Positions 1-9,568 of a DNA stretch of 64,000 nucleotides are shown here, piece after piece. Within the stretch, counting starts at the first letter, position 1. The number at the start of each line of letters is the position of its first letter. The stretch lies in assembly GCF_003415655.1 (NCBI RefSeq), contig NZ_QRHC01000003.1:187526-251525 (forward strand). The letters are read 5' to 3'. The DNA comes from Vibrio maerlii (lineage in GTDB: Bacteria; Pseudomonadota; Gammaproteobacteria; Enterobacterales; Vibrionaceae). The notes beneath the pieces are model-generated. The model was given only the letters and a program-made list of their open reading frames with translations. It made no database searches and was not told the origin of the DNA. The position numbers and the translations under genes are program-made.

Positions 1-19
1 GAGATGACTCAGTTTGGGC

Positions 20-3000
20 CTACAAGCCAGATACGAACTGCGAGGGTGTTAAGCCAAATTGCTGCTTAAAGCGTTGCGAGAAGTAAGACGGTTCATTGAA
101 GCCCGTTGCAAAAGCCACATCAGATATCATTAACCCTTCACTCAGCAGCTCACAGGCTTTATCGAGCCGATATTCCAGCAGGTAATCGGTAAACGTGCGG
201 TTGGTGACTTGCTTAAATCGTCGCTGAAAACTCCGTTCAGACATAAACAAGTGTTCCGAAATGGATGTAGTACCAAACGCCGGTTCAGCATAAAGCTCCT
301 CAACAAGCGCTTTCACCTTTTGTAACCACTCCTGACGAGCCACCTGCTTTGATTCTGACTTGGTCAACGTATGGATAGACTTAATTTGATTGTTTTGAAC
401 CTTCCCTTTTTCAATCAATGGCCAAGAAATCTGTGTATGGTTAGCACCAGAAATACGAGAAAACGCTATAGCTCCTCCGGTCAGCCTCACCATATCTTGT
501 ATTGATTGAGTCGAAGAATGTGAAACTGTTGCGACCAGCATCGCCATATCGACTGCTCGCCCGCTGTCACTTATGAGTAACTGGAGCTGTCCTTCACTAT
601 CAGAGATCTCGATCGTAATTGTCTGACTTCTGTGTGCACGTTTCAGTGCATCTGCGATGAATACATTGATTACCACATCAAGATTATACGTTGTCGCTTG
701 TATATATCGATAAGGTGTTTGGAAGTCGATATCTATCGAGATACCGAACTTAATGAGTTCATCGCACCAAGCTTCCACAATTAGATCAATGGTTTGTGCT
801 AGGTTGTATTCTTTAAGAGCATTGCGCTCAGTGTCCTTAAGTCCTAGAACAAGCTCAATCGCTTCAATAGATTGCAGCATATCCTCAGCATACATCTCTT
901 GCCATTCTGGTTGACTCTCCACAAGTCGAAATTGCCTTTGATGTTGTAATAGTGATTTCTGTAGCGTATTACGGATCATTAACTGACGCGCATAGGCCGT
1001 TTTTCGGATTTGCTGATTGTTGGCTAGTAATACGCGGCTCTGGTGCTGTATTTGGCTCGTTTTTACCTGTACCTGGCGCCTCAACTCTGCATTGTGTAAT
1101 CGTATTACTCTCGAGCGCCACAAAAAGCACAGAACTATTATCACTGCTGCTGTAATCACTGCTAACACGATAGACGATGTTTGAAAGTACCAAGGCTTTA
1201 ATACATGAAAGGTGATGAAAGTACTTTGACTTTCTTGAGGCAAGGTTGACGCTACCCGAACTTCCAACGTATGTTCCCCAGGCTTTAGATACTCAAACGT
1301 CAAACGAGCGCTGGGTAATGAGGACCAATCCTCGTTCCCGTCTTCGGTAAATCGATATTCAAGCTTGTTAAAGCCGAAATCTGGTAATGAGCCAAAAAGA
1401 AAAGAAAGAGAGTGCTCATATTTCACGGTTAATGGCATCCCTTCGAACCAAGAAGTCGGCTCCTGATTAATAAGCACCTGCGAAACCAACACGTTACTGG
1501 TTGGGATAATCAACGCATCCAGCTCGCTTAAGTTCGATAGCACCAAACCGTATTTGGATGCCATGAGTATCTGTGTACCGTCTTGATTAATTGCACAGCT
1601 ATTTACTGAGAATTCATTGTTAATCAAACCATAGGGTGACCCAAAATGCTTAACGATCTGACCATCACGATAATAAGAAAGCCCTTTCGAACTAACTAGC
1701 CACGCTTCTTGATATGGATGAGGTGAAGTAAAAGTTGCAACGCATACAGCTTCAGTCTTCGACTCTGGCATCACAACATGTTCAAATTGCTGTTGATCGG
1801 CGCCTTTATTGAATAACCCTCTTTCAGACACTAACCATGTGGTATTGGTATTTGTCGCTGTTTGCGTTACCTTGCCGATTTCTTCTGGTTCTGTTAACCA
1901 AGCAAGTTGATTGCCAGTAAACGATAAAACGCCTAAATCGGTACCTAATAACATCCCCTTATCCTCGCTTCCTTCCAAGGATTCGACACTGATACCAACA
2001 GGCAATTGAACTCGTTTCTCAATGGTCAACTCTTTGTCGAAATTCACGCCGCGTAAGGACAGTTTGGTTAAAAACCTATCATCTGCAGTCCAGAGTTCAT
2101 CAACACCTAAAGTAAGTACCCACTTAGGCTTCGAAATCCCAATTTTCTGGTAGTTGAATAAATTTAGTCTGTCTTTCTCTAGCAAGATGAGATTATTTTG
2201 CCTAACACCCCATATTTGGTTTTGGTACTGTGCAAGGCTCTCCACTCGACCACGAACAACGCGTTTTAGATGGTCGTGGCTCAATTGGAGGATTCCTAAG
2301 TGAGAGGCGATCAAAAAGTCTTGTGTGCCAAAAGGAATAATTTGATTGATTTCCCCCAATGGCGTTTTAAAGAGCGTATCCAGGGTATCAATACGATTGA
2401 AAACACTACTATAAAGAGAGTGATAAACGACACCTTTGTCGGTTGCCAACCATATCCCGCCTCTTCCATCATTGAGTAAGTCACGTACTTGGTTTCCCAG
2501 TAGCGAATATGGCTCTCGGTCATGACTTCGAACATGGCGAATTTCATCGTCTACAAACGACTTAATATAAAGACCGTTTGTGGTTCCTATCCAGTAATCG
2601 GACTCTGTCTCAATAACAGCGGTAGCATTGGCATCGATAGATATAACTTTATTGGGTTTGTTGGTGTGAATATCGACAATAGCAACGACGTGATTGCTTC
2701 CAACAACGAGCTCTCGCCGATTAGTTGAATAGTAAAGTTGGTTGATTGATAAACCTTTAGATTCAGGTACGAATTCAAATTGTTCATCTTCAGAGAGAAA
2801 GAGCCCTTCAGTTGTCGCTAATACCCATCGGCTGCCGACTCGAATTGCTGTATTTAAGATTGAACGAGGGCTATAGGTATAGTGCTCAAGCAAGTCTAGA
2901 GAGAGTTGTTCAAGCCGCTTTGATGCCAACTCATAGAAATAAAACGTAGTGTAGTCGCTGAACCACAAAAAGCCGTTAGAGTAGCCAATATTTTGGATCT

Positions 3001-3343
3001 TACTGCTGGTGGTAACCGTTAATATACGCTCTGCTTCGAACCCAGGTTTTTGCTCAAACACGGTGTTATCTTCAAAGGTCCAAAATAGATTGTTGTGATA
3101 GGCTATTTGGGAGGATTTATGGCTTAGCGCACTGCCTTGACGCGGCAGTACATTAGTTCCATCGTAGTAGGCCACTTCCCCAAAAATATTCTTGAACCAC
3201 AAGCCACCATCTACACCGAGATGAAGCTTTTCAACCGCTAGATAGTCGCCGTCAGTTTGTAAAGGCAATGAATAGAATAGTGGGGAGGCTGCTAATAAAC
3301 AGTGTGACCAAACAAAGATTAGCAAACTAACGATTAAGCGCAC
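20..3343 (-). CDS. Membrane-anchored AraC-family regulator with periplasmic propeller sensor
   Basis: An 1107-residue protein that probably senses a periplasmic ligand and binds DNA directly from the inner membrane. It starts with a signal-like hydrophobic segment (residues 1-19). A long region of short beta repeats follows, as in two-component regulator propellers, then a Y_Y_Y-type domain (about 645-710, with LEYRF and GEHTLEVR), one transmembrane helix (about 722-745), and a helical linker. A degenerate histidine-kinase ATPase-like stretch (about 870-975, with an ISDSGR motif) precedes a C-terminal AraC double helix-turn-helix (about 1005-1107, with SERSFQRRFK and GFNEPSYFSQRFK). I see no receiver domain and no clear phospho-accepting H-box, so this is not a standard hybrid kinase. 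Such proteins often control polysaccharide use, but its ligand and targets cannot be read from the sequence. It ends at the left edge of the window and is followed downstream by 95 bp before znuA. Confidence 0.8.
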   Translation of the reverse strand: MRLIVSLLIFVWSHCLLAASPLFYSLPLQTDGDYLAVEKLHLGVDGGLWFKNIFGEVAYYDGTNVLPRQGSALSHKSSQIAYHNNLFWTFEDNTVFEQKPGFEAERILTVTTSSKIQNIGYSNGFLWFSDYTTFYFYELASKRLEQLSLDLLEHYTYSPRSILNTAIRVGSRWVLATTEGLFLSEDEQFEFVPESKGLSINQLYYSTNRRELVVGSNHVVAIVDIHTNKPNKVISIDANATAVIETESDYWIGTTNGLYIKSFVDDEIRHVRSHDREPYSLLGNQVRDLLNDGRGGIWLATDKGVVYHSLYSSVFNRIDTLDTLFKTPLGEINQIIPFGTQDFLIASHLGILQLSHDHLKRVVRGRVESLAQYQNQIWGVRQNNLILLEKDRLNLFNYQKIGISKPKWVLTLGVDELWTADDRFLTKLSLRGVNFDKELTIEKRVQLPVGISVESLEGSEDKGMLLGTDLGVLSFTGNQLAWLTEPEEIGKVTQTATNTNTTWLVSERGLFNKGADQQQFEHVVMPESKTEAVCVATFTSPHPYQEAWLVSSKGLSYYRDGQIVKHFGSPYGLINNEFSVNSCAINQDGTQILMASKYGLVLSNLSELDALIIPTSNVLVSQVLINQEPTSWFEGMPLTVKYEHSLSFLFGSLPDFGFNKLEYRFTEDGNEDWSSLPSARLTFEYLKPGEHTLEVRVASTLPQESQSTFITFHVLKPWYFQTSSIVLAVITAAVIIVLCFLWRSRVIRLHNAELRRQVQVKTSQIQHQSRVLLANNQQIRKTAYARQLMIRNTLQKSLLQHQRQFRLVESQPEWQEMYAEDMLQSIEAIELVLGLKDTERNALKEYNLAQTIDLIVEAWCDELIKFGISIDIDFQTPYRYIQATTYNLDVVINVFIADALKRAHRSQTITIEISDSEGQLQLLISDSGRAVDMAMLVATVSHSSTQSIQDMVRLTGGAIAFSRISGANHTQISWPLIEKGKVQNNQIKSIHTLTKSESKQVARQEWLQKVKALVEELYAEPAFGTTSISEHLFMSERSFQRRFKQVTNRTFTDYLLEYRLDKACELLSEGLMISDVAFATGFNEPSYFSQRFKQQFGLTPSQFVSGL

Positions 3344-3438
3344 CCTAGCAATACCTTGAGAGTTATTTCGAGACGATAATAATGTAACGTAACTCGTCGA
3401 TTATCGCTAACTCTGATGCGCTAAACCGTTAACGTGGA

Positions 3439-4323
3439 TTAGTTTTTCACCGTCAAACACTCTTCATAGCTTGTCGCTAGCTGGTTCAAGAATGCAACAT
3501 AACCGCCCTGTTCAACCGCTATATCAATAGCCAACGGATCAAGTACACCTCTTTGTGCCTTGCTACCACGCATGACTGAATCGACCACAGCTGGCGTGTA
3601 TTGGGGTTCGCTAAATACGCATGCAATATCTTCATTGCGTAAAGCAGTACGAATCTTAATCAGTGTCTTTGCACCTGGCTTACGCTCTGGACTCACAGTA
3701 AAGTGACCTTTAGGTGTTAAGCCGAACTCATCTTCGAAGTACCCATAAGCATCGTGAAATACGTAATATTGCTTATTTGAAACAGGTTGAAGACGCACGG
3801 CGATCTGTTTGGTTTCTTTTTCTAAGCTTTGCAAAAATGCAGCCAGATTAGCTTGGTATTTAGCCTCGTTTTGTGGGTCGATATCACTAAGCTGTGATGC
3901 GATATTCTCGCTCACTATAGCGACTTGGTCAGGCCCAAGCCAAAAATGAGGGTCAACGCTGCCGTGATCGTGACCATGATGGTCTTTGTGAGAATCACCG
4001 TCGAAGTCACGTAATTCTAAACCCTCAATTTGATCTATCTGCAATACATTCTTCGACTGCTTTACTGCGCTCTCTAAGAAAGGTTCAAGTCCGTGTCCAA
4101 ACCAAACGACGAGATCTGCACTCTGAAGCGCTTTCAGATCGGATGGCTTGAGCGCATAATCATGTGGTGACGCATTCGTCGAAACTATCGACTTTGGTTT
4201 GGTAATGTCGCCGGTAATCTCATTTGCTATGAGTTGAATCGGTTTAATACTGGTAACGACCTCAAGGGCCAAAGCCTGGCTTGAAACAAGCAATGATAGG
4301 CCTAATGTAATGATGTTGCGCAT
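3439..4323 (-). CDS. znuA: Zinc ABC transporter, periplasmic zinc-binding protein
   Basis: A 294-residue zinc-binding protein of the cluster 9 (TroA/ZnuA) family. It captures zinc in the periplasm and delivers it to ZnuB. Residues 1-19 form a signal peptide ending SSQALA. Metal-ligand histidines occur in the ASPHDYAL, VDPHFWL and FHDAYGYF motifs. A His/Asp-rich loop near residues 110-122 (HKDHHGHDHG) is the usual zinc-scavenging loop of ZnuA and separates it from manganese-binding relatives. It is divergent from znuCB across an 81-bp intergenic region that carries a Zur-box-like palindrome, so joint repression by Zur under zinc sufficiency is likely. Confidence 0.93.
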   Translation of the reverse strand: MRNIITLGLSLLVSSQALALEVVTSIKPIQLIANEITGDITKPKSIVSTNASPHDYALKPSDLKALQSADLVVWFGHGLEPFLESAVKQSKNVLQIDQIEGLELRDFDGDSHKDHHGHDHGSVDPHFWLGPDQVAIVSENIASQLSDIDPQNEAKYQANLAAFLQSLEKETKQIAVRLQPVSNKQYYVFHDAYGYFEDEFGLTPKGHFTVSPERKPGAKTLIKIRTALRNEDIACVFSEPQYTPAVVDSVMRGSKAQRGVLDPLAIDIAVEQGGYVAFLNQLATSYEECLTVKN

Positions 4324-4358
4324 ATTTTCCCTGGCTTAGTAATGGTTTTGTCTAAAAA

Positions 4359-4380
4359 CAAATGTTACATTATAACAATA
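4359..4380. promoter_or_regulatory. Putative Zur operator between znuA and znuC
   Basis: The sequence AATGTTACATTATAACAAT is an imperfect palindrome that resembles the gammaproteobacterial Zur box (GAAATGTTATA-N-TATAACATTTC). It lies in the middle of the short divergent region where both znu promoters must sit. This is a sequence match only, with no binding evidence. Confidence 0.6.
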
Positions 4381-4404
4381 GTAAGTTGCAAATGAGTCCT
4401 ATTC

Positions 4405-5190
4405 ATGTCGGCATTAATTGAATTGAAGAACATCTCTATCGTGTTTGATCATAGAAGAGTTCTTGATAATGTCTCTCTCACATTGAGCACCAATAAAATT
4501 ACCACCTTAATTGGCCCTAACGGTGCAGGTAAGTCCACACTGGTAAAGGTTATCTTAGATCTTGAGAAAAGAGCAGAAGGTCAGATTACTCGTCAACCCA
4601 ACCTAACTATTGGTTATGTGCCACAAAAGTTAAGACTTAATGATACCTTGCCATTGGATGTCATGCGTTTTCTAAAATTAGCAGGGAAATATAGTAAGCA
4701 AGAACGACATGATGCATTAACCTTGGTGGGTGCTGAGCACTTGATTGATGCCAATATGCATACTCTTTCTGGTGGTGAAACTCAACGCGTGTTGCTTGCA
4801 CGAGCCCTACTTCGTCGACCAAACCTACTCGTTCTTGATGAGCCTGCTCAAGGTGTGGATGTTCAGGGTCAAATCGATCTTTATGAGCTCATTGATTCTC
4901 TTCGTCATCGATTTAACTGTGGCGTGCTGCTGGTTTCTCATGATCTGCACCTAGTCATGGCAAAAACTGATGATGTTGTATGTTTAAATCACCATGTATG
5001 TTGTTCAGGCGCCCCCCAGGAGATTACTCAGCACCCTTCTTACATCGCATTGTTTGGTAAGGCTACTCATGAAAGCTTAGCTTTTTATCATCACCAACAT
5101 CTGCATCACCATCACGATTTAGCGGGTGATCCCGTTCAAGGCACAGCAGACAACTGCAAACATCATTCGCACGGACATAAACATGATTGA
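4405..5190 (+). CDS. znuC: Zinc ABC transporter, ATP-binding protein
   Basis: A 261-residue ABC ATPase that powers zinc import through ZnuB. The Walker A motif GPNGAGKST lies at residues 37-45, the ABC signature is LSGGETQ, Walker B is LLVLDEP, and the switch histidine is in VSHDLH. The C-terminal 45 residues are rich in histidine (HHQHLHHHH and HHSHGHKHD), which is seen in many ZnuC proteins and fits metal handling. The stop codon overlaps the start of znuB, so the two are translationally coupled. The Shine-Dalgarno upstream of the chosen ATG is weak. The start is supported by the usual MSxLIELxNI opening of the family. Confidence 0.93.
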   Translation: MSALIELKNISIVFDHRRVLDNVSLTLSTNKITTLIGPNGAGKSTLVKVILDLEKRAEGQITRQPNLTIGYVPQKLRLNDTLPLDVMRFLKLAGKYSKQERHDALTLVGAEHLIDANMHTLSGGETQRVLLARALLRRPNLLVLDEPAQGVDVQGQIDLYELIDSLRHRFNCGVLLVSHDLHLVMAKTDDVVCLNHHVCCSGAPQEITQHPSYIALFGKATHESLAFYHHQHLHHHHDLAGDPVQGTADNCKHHSHGHKHD

Positions 5191-5965
5191 GTTTCTTCTC
5201 CCTTCTCTTCTTGCTGGCCTAGGTATCTCCATTATTGCTGGACCACTTGGCTCATTCGTTGTTTGGAGAAAGATGGCCTATTTTGGAGACACCTTGGCAC
5301 ATGCTGCGCTGATGGGTTTAGCTTTGGGCTTTTTACTCGAGATTAATATCTACTTCGCCCTAGTGATTTGCTGTATTGCACTGGCTATCGGCTTAGTTTT
5401 GTTACAGCGAAAACAATTAGTATCAACAGATACGTTGCTCGGTATTCTCGCTCACAGTGCCTTATCTTTGGGGTTAGTCGCTGTGAGCTTTTTAGACAAT
5501 GTTCGTGTCGATCTGATGAGCTATCTTTTTGGAGACTTGCTTGCTATCACTCCAGAAGATCTGACTTATGTTTTTGTTGGCGTCGCTTTTGTACTGACCG
5601 TACTGGTTTATTTTTGGCGTCCGTTGATCTCTAGCACAGTGAATGAAGAACTAGCCTCAATCGAAGGGGTTAATGTTGAGTTGATGCGCTTAGTAGTGAT
5701 GCTGCTGGTTGGTGTCGTTATCGCTATTGGAATGAAGTTCGTAGGTGCATTGATTATTACCTCGCTACTCATTATTCCTGCCGCAACCGCACGAAAGTTT
5801 GCATCCACACCAGAGAACATGGCTTGGATTGCTTCACTGATTGGTGGTATCGCTGTTTGTTTAGGCCTCGCCTTATCGTGGCACTTTGATACACCCGCAG
5901 GTCCTTCTGTGGTTATCAGTGCTACCGCTATTTTCTTACTTTCTCAGCCAATCAAACAACGTTGA
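5183..5965 (+). CDS. znuB: Zinc ABC transporter, membrane permease
   Basis: A 260-residue hydrophobic permease of the ABC-3 family, with seven or eight predicted membrane helices. It forms the zinc channel with ZnuC. I start it at the ATG at 5183, which overlaps the last codons of znuC, giving [14 protein letters not shown] as in other ZnuB proteins. A longer frame from 5126 would add 19 unrelated residues that lie inside the znuC coding region. Conserved motifs include [20 protein letters not shown] and [21 protein letters not shown] strong hairpin follows within 30 bp. Confidence 0.93.
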   Translation: MIEFLLPSLLAGLGISIIAGPLGSFVVWRKMAYFGDTLAHAALMGLALGFLLEINIYFALVICCIALAIGLVLLQRKQLVSTDTLLGILAHSALSLGLVAVSFLDNVRVDLMSYLFGDLLAITPEDLTYVFVGVAFVLTVLVYFWRPLISSTVNEELASIEGVNVELMRLVVMLLVGVVIAIGMKFVGALIITSLLIIPAATARKFASTPENMAWIASLIGGIAVCLGLALSWHFDTPAGPSVVISATAIFLLSQPIKQR

Positions 5966-5984
5966 TTTGACAAGTTAGAAGTAC

Positions 5985-6024
5985 AAAAAAGGCCAGAGTT
6001 GTGGTTATCAACTCTGGCCTTTGC
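5985..6024. terminator. Bidirectional terminator between znuB and sucD
   Basis: A 10-bp perfect stem (GGCCAGAGTT at 5991-6000 and AACTCTGGCC at 6010-6019) is preceded by AAAAAA and followed by TTTG. It sits between two convergent genes and can serve both strands. Confidence 0.85.
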
Positions 6025-6041
6025 ATTCATAAGTCGGTCTT

Positions 6042-6914
6042 TTACCAGCCCGTTACTTCACGTAGACCCTGACCAATCTCCGCTAGAGATTTCACAGTCT
6101 TAACGCCAGCTGCTTCTAGAGCTTGGAATTTGTCTTCCGCTGTACCTTTACCACCAGAGATGATTGCACCTGCGTGACCCATACGTTTACCCGGAGGAGC
6201 AGTCACACCAGCAATGTAAGAAACGACTGGCTTGGTTACATTCTCTTTGATGTAAGCTGCTGCTTCTTCTTCCGCTGTACCACCGATTTCACCAATCATA
6301 ACGATTGCTTCTGTTTCAGGGTCTTCTTGGAATAGCTTCAGGATGTCGATGAAGTTTGAACCTGGGATAGGGTCACCACCGATACCAACACACGTTGATT
6401 GACCGAAGCCTTCATCTGTTGTTTGCTTAACCGCTTCGTACGTTAGTGTACCTGAGCGAGAAACGATACCCACTTTACCTTTCTTGTGGATGTGGCCAGG
6501 CATGATACCGATCTTACACTCATCAGGCGTAATAACACCCGGACAGTTAGGACCGATCATGCGAACGCCAGTTTCTTCTAGCTTCACTTTAACGTCGATC
6601 ATATCTGTCGTTGGGATACCTTCAGTGATCGTAACGATCAACTCGATACCTGCATCGATCGCTTCAAGGATTGCATCTTTGCAGAAAGGTGCTGGTACGT
6701 AGATTACTGTCGCTGTTGCACCAGTCGCTTCTACTGCTTCACGCACTGTGTTGAACACAGGAAGACCAAGGTGAGTTTGACCACCTTTACCTGGAGATAC
6801 ACCACCAACCATTTGTGTACCGTATGCGATAGCTTGCTCTGAGTGGAATGTACCTTGACCGCCAGTGAAACCCTGACAGATTACTTTAGTGTCTTTGTTA
6901 ATTAGTACAGACAT
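6042..6914 (-). CDS. sucD: Succinyl-CoA synthetase (ADP-forming) alpha subunit
   Basis: A 290-residue alpha subunit that, with SucC, converts succinyl-CoA, ADP and phosphate into succinate, CoA and ATP in the cytosolic TCA cycle. The N-terminal CoA-binding Rossmann domain has [15 protein letters not shown]. The phosphorylated catalytic histidine lies in GHAGAI at about residue 247. Length matches the E. coli enzyme. Its ATG overlaps the sucC stop by one base, so the pair is translationally coupled. It is the last gene of the sdhCDAB-sucABCD array and is followed by a shared terminator. Confidence 0.97.
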   Translation of the reverse strand: MSVLINKDTKVICQGFTGGQGTFHSEQAIAYGTQMVGGVSPGKGGQTHLGLPVFNTVREAVEATGATATVIYVPAPFCKDAILEAIDAGIELIVTITEGIPTTDMIDVKVKLEETGVRMIGPNCPGVITPDECKIGIMPGHIHKKGKVGIVSRSGTLTYEAVKQTTDEGFGQSTCVGIGGDPIPGSNFIDILKLFQEDPETEAIVMIGEIGGTAEEEAAAYIKENVTKPVVSYIAGVTAPPGKRMGHAGAIISGGKGTAEDKFQALEAAGVKTVKSLAEIGQGLREVTGW

Positions 6915-8080
6915 TATTTCGCCTCCGCAGCAGCAACAACTTTCTGAGCAGCATCTGTTAGAGATTCAGCTGCAATGATATCAACATCAGAATTAGCAAG
7001 TACTTCACGACCTAGGTCTGCGTTAGTACCTTCTAGACGAACAACTACAGGAACTGTTACACCTACTTCTTTAACCGCACCGATAATACCTTCAGCGATC
7101 ATGTCACAACGTACGATGCCACCGAAGATGTTTACTAGTACTGCGCTAACATTGTCATCAGATAGGATGATCTTGAATGCTTCAGCGACGCGCTCTTTCG
7201 TTGCGCCACCGCCTACATCAAGGAAGTTTGCTGGTTTGCCGCCGTGTAGGTTAACGATATCCATCGTACCCATTGCTAGACCTGCACCGTTAACCATACA
7301 GCCAACGTTACCGTCTAGTGCTACGTAGTTCAGTTCCCACTGTGCTGCGTGTGCTTCGCGCTCATCTTCTTGTGATGGATCGTGCATTTCACGTAGCTTA
7401 GGCTGACGATATAGCGCGTTCGAGTCGATATTGATCTTACCATCTAGACATAGAAGGTTGCCCTCACCAGTAATCACTAGTGGGTTAATTTCTAGAAGCG
7501 CTAGATCATATTGAGAGAACATAGTACCAAGACCCATAAAGATCTTAACAAACTGTTTGATTTGATCGCCTTCAAGACCAAGCTTGAACGCTAGCTCACG
7601 ACCTTGGTAAGACTGTGGACCTACCAACGGATCAATCGCAGCTTTGTGAATAAGTTCAGGTGTCTCTTCCGCAACCTTCTCGATTTCCACACCACCTTCT
7701 GTTGATGCCATGAAAACAATCTTACGAGATGCGCGGTCGACAACCGCACCTAGATAAAGTTCGTTAGCAATGTTTGATGCTTCTTCAACTAGGATTTTTG
7801 TAACAGGCTGACCATTTGCGTCTGTTTGGTAAGTCACTAGGTTCTTACCAAGCCATTTTTGCGCGAACTCTTTAACGCCATCTTTTGTGTCATGCAGTTC
7901 TACACCGCCCGCTTTACCACGGCCACCAGCGTGAACCTGACATTTTACGACTTTCTTGGCTGTACTAATACGACCCGCTGCTTCGAACGCTTCTTGTGGG
8001 GTATCACAAGCGTAGCCTTCTGGCACAGGTAAACCGAATTCTGCAAACAGCTGTTTGGCTTGATATTCATGCAAATTCAT
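6914..8080 (-). CDS. sucC: Succinyl-CoA synthetase beta subunit
   Basis: A 388-residue beta subunit with an N-terminal ATP-grasp domain ([12 protein letters not shown] opening, [14 protein letters not shown]) and a C-terminal CoA-ligase domain ([16 protein letters not shown]). It determines nucleotide and succinate binding. The start matches the E. coli protein, and the length is identical to it. A 255-bp gap with a hairpin separates it from sucB, so sucCD may have its own promoter or be set at a lower level than sucAB. Confidence 0.97.
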   Translation of the reverse strand: MNLHEYQAKQLFAEFGLPVPEGYACDTPQEAFEAAGRISTAKKVVKCQVHAGGRGKAGGVELHDTKDGVKEFAQKWLGKNLVTYQTDANGQPVTKILVEEASNIANELYLGAVVDRASRKIVFMASTEGGVEIEKVAEETPELIHKAAIDPLVGPQSYQGRELAFKLGLEGDQIKQFVKIFMGLGTMFSQYDLALLEINPLVITGEGNLLCLDGKINIDSNALYRQPKLREMHDPSQEDEREAHAAQWELNYVALDGNVGCMVNGAGLAMGTMDIVNLHGGKPANFLDVGGGATKERVAEAFKIILSDDNVSAVLVNIFGGIVRCDMIAEGIIGAVKEVGVTVPVVVRLEGTNADLGREVLANSDVDIIAAESLTDAAQKVVAAAEAK

Positions 8081-8295
8081 TTTGTTATTCCATTTGGTTT
8101 ATTCTCAGTAAGGTTCATAGCGTTCAGCTCTTGTCTTCCGAGATTTATTATTTCCATAACGCTACAGCTCTATACTCATGGTATTTGGCTGCTTGTCGCG
8201 CCTGTAGGGTCTTCTCAATTCAATCGTAAAATGAACTATTTACGATTCAAGTGAAGGCCAAACATGTTGAGCTAGTCTAGCCTTGGGGTGCTAAG

Positions 8296-8326
8296 AACGT
8301 CTAGCTACCAGAGGCAGCTAGACGTT
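8296..8326 (-). terminator. Intercistronic hairpin between sucB and sucC
   Basis: AACGTCTAGCT at 8296-8306 pairs with AGCTAGACGTT at 8316-8326 (11 bp) only 10 bp past the sucB stop. No long T-run follows on the minus strand, so it may be a partial terminator or an RNA-stabilising hairpin rather than a full stop. The rest of the gap to 8080 is the sucC leader, where I recognise nothing else. Confidence 0.5.
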
Positions 8327-8335
8327 TTAGCGATA

Positions 8336-9541
8336 TTAAACGTCTAATAAGAGACGCGCTGGGTCTTCTAGTAGCTCTTTAATTGTTACTAGGAAACCTA
8401 CTGACTCACGGCCATCGATTAGACGGTGGTCGTAAGAGAGTGCGAGGTACATCATTGGAAGGATTTCAACCTTACCGTCAACCGCCATTGGACGCTCTTG
8501 AATCTTATGCATACCAAGAATTGCAGATTGAGGTGGGTTGATGATAGGCGTAGACATTAGTGAGCCAAACACACCACCGTTAGTGATAGTGAAGTTACCA
8601 CCCATTAGTTCATCAACCGTTAGCTTGCCGTCACGGCCTTTAATGGCTAACTCTTTAATGCCCTTCTCGATATCAGCAAAGCCGAGAGTGTCACAGTCTT
8701 TCAGTACAGGAGTGACAAGGCCACGTGGGGTTGAAACCGCCATGCTGATATCGAAGTAGTTGTGATAAACGATATCATCACCATCGATTGATGCGTTTAC
8801 TTCTGGGTAGCGCTTCAGCGCTTCAGTTACTGCTTTTACGTAGAAAGACATGAAGCCAAGGCGGGTACCATGACGCTCTTCAAACTGGTCTTTGTACTGC
8901 TTACGAAGATCCATGATTGGTTTCATGTTCACTTCGTTAAACGTAGTCAACATTGCCGTGTTGTTTTTCGCTTCAAGAAGACGATTTGCAACTGTCTTAC
9001 GTAGGCGAGTCATTGGAACACGTTTTTGGCTACGAGCCGTTGCTGGAGCCTCTGCTACTGGAGCTTCCGCTTTCGGCGCTTCTTTTGCTTTCGCTAGGTG
9101 CGCGTCAACATCTTCGCGAGTAATACGACCACCAACACCCGTACCTTTAACCTGTGATGGCTCTAGACCGTGCTCTGCTAGAAGTCGACGTACAGCTGGA
9201 CTCAGTGCATCGTTCGACTCTTCAGATAAAGACGCTGTGTGACGCTTATCAGGAGACGCTTCTTTAGACTCGGTGGTATCCGTTGTTGGTTCACCAGCAA
9301 CTGCACCAGGCTTAAGTTTCGCAATAAGTTGCTTAGAAAGTACCGTAGCACCTTCTTCTTCGATAATCGCTTCCAGTACACCTGCTTCTGGAGCAGGTAC
9401 TTCTAGAACTACTTTATCGGTTTCAATGTCAACCAGTACCTCATCACGCTCAACTGCGTCACCTGGTTGTTTATGCCAAGTTGCAACAGTGGCATCAGCT
9501 ACTGATTCAGGTAAATCTGGAACCAGAATTTCAATTGTCAT
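8336..9541 (-). CDS. sucB: 2-oxoglutarate dehydrogenase E2, dihydrolipoamide succinyltransferase
   Basis: A 401-residue E2 core of the 2-oxoglutarate dehydrogenase complex. It moves the succinyl group to CoA. The lipoyl domain is at residues 1-77, with the lipoylated Lys43 in [11 protein letters not shown] charged Ala/Pro-rich linker follows, then a peripheral subunit-binding domain (about 108-143, [13 protein letters not shown]) and the catalytic domain with active-site His372 in SYDHRLIDG. It is 27 bp downstream of sucA, and the order sucA-sucB-sucC-sucD is that of E. coli. Confidence 0.97.
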   Translation of the reverse strand: MTIEILVPDLPESVADATVATWHKQPGDAVERDEVLVDIETDKVVLEVPAPEAGVLEAIIEEEGATVLSKQLIAKLKPGAVAGEPTTDTTESKEASPDKRHTASLSEESNDALSPAVRRLLAEHGLEPSQVKGTGVGGRITREDVDAHLAKAKEAPKAEAPVAEAPATARSQKRVPMTRLRKTVANRLLEAKNNTAMLTTFNEVNMKPIMDLRKQYKDQFEERHGTRLGFMSFYVKAVTEALKRYPEVNASIDGDDIVYHNYFDISMAVSTPRGLVTPVLKDCDTLGFADIEKGIKELAIKGRDGKLTVDELMGGNFTITNGGVFGSLMSTPIINPPQSAILGMHKIQERPMAVDGKVEILPMMYLALSYDHRLIDGRESVGFLVTIKELLEDPARLLLDV

Positions 9542-9568
9542 TTTCTATCTTCCTTATACTTCTAGTTC

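Noticed and set aside
5126-5182. An extended znuB start
   Set aside because: The extra 19 residues lie inside the znuC coding sequence and are not conserved in ZnuB. The overlapping ATG at 5183 gives the usual start.
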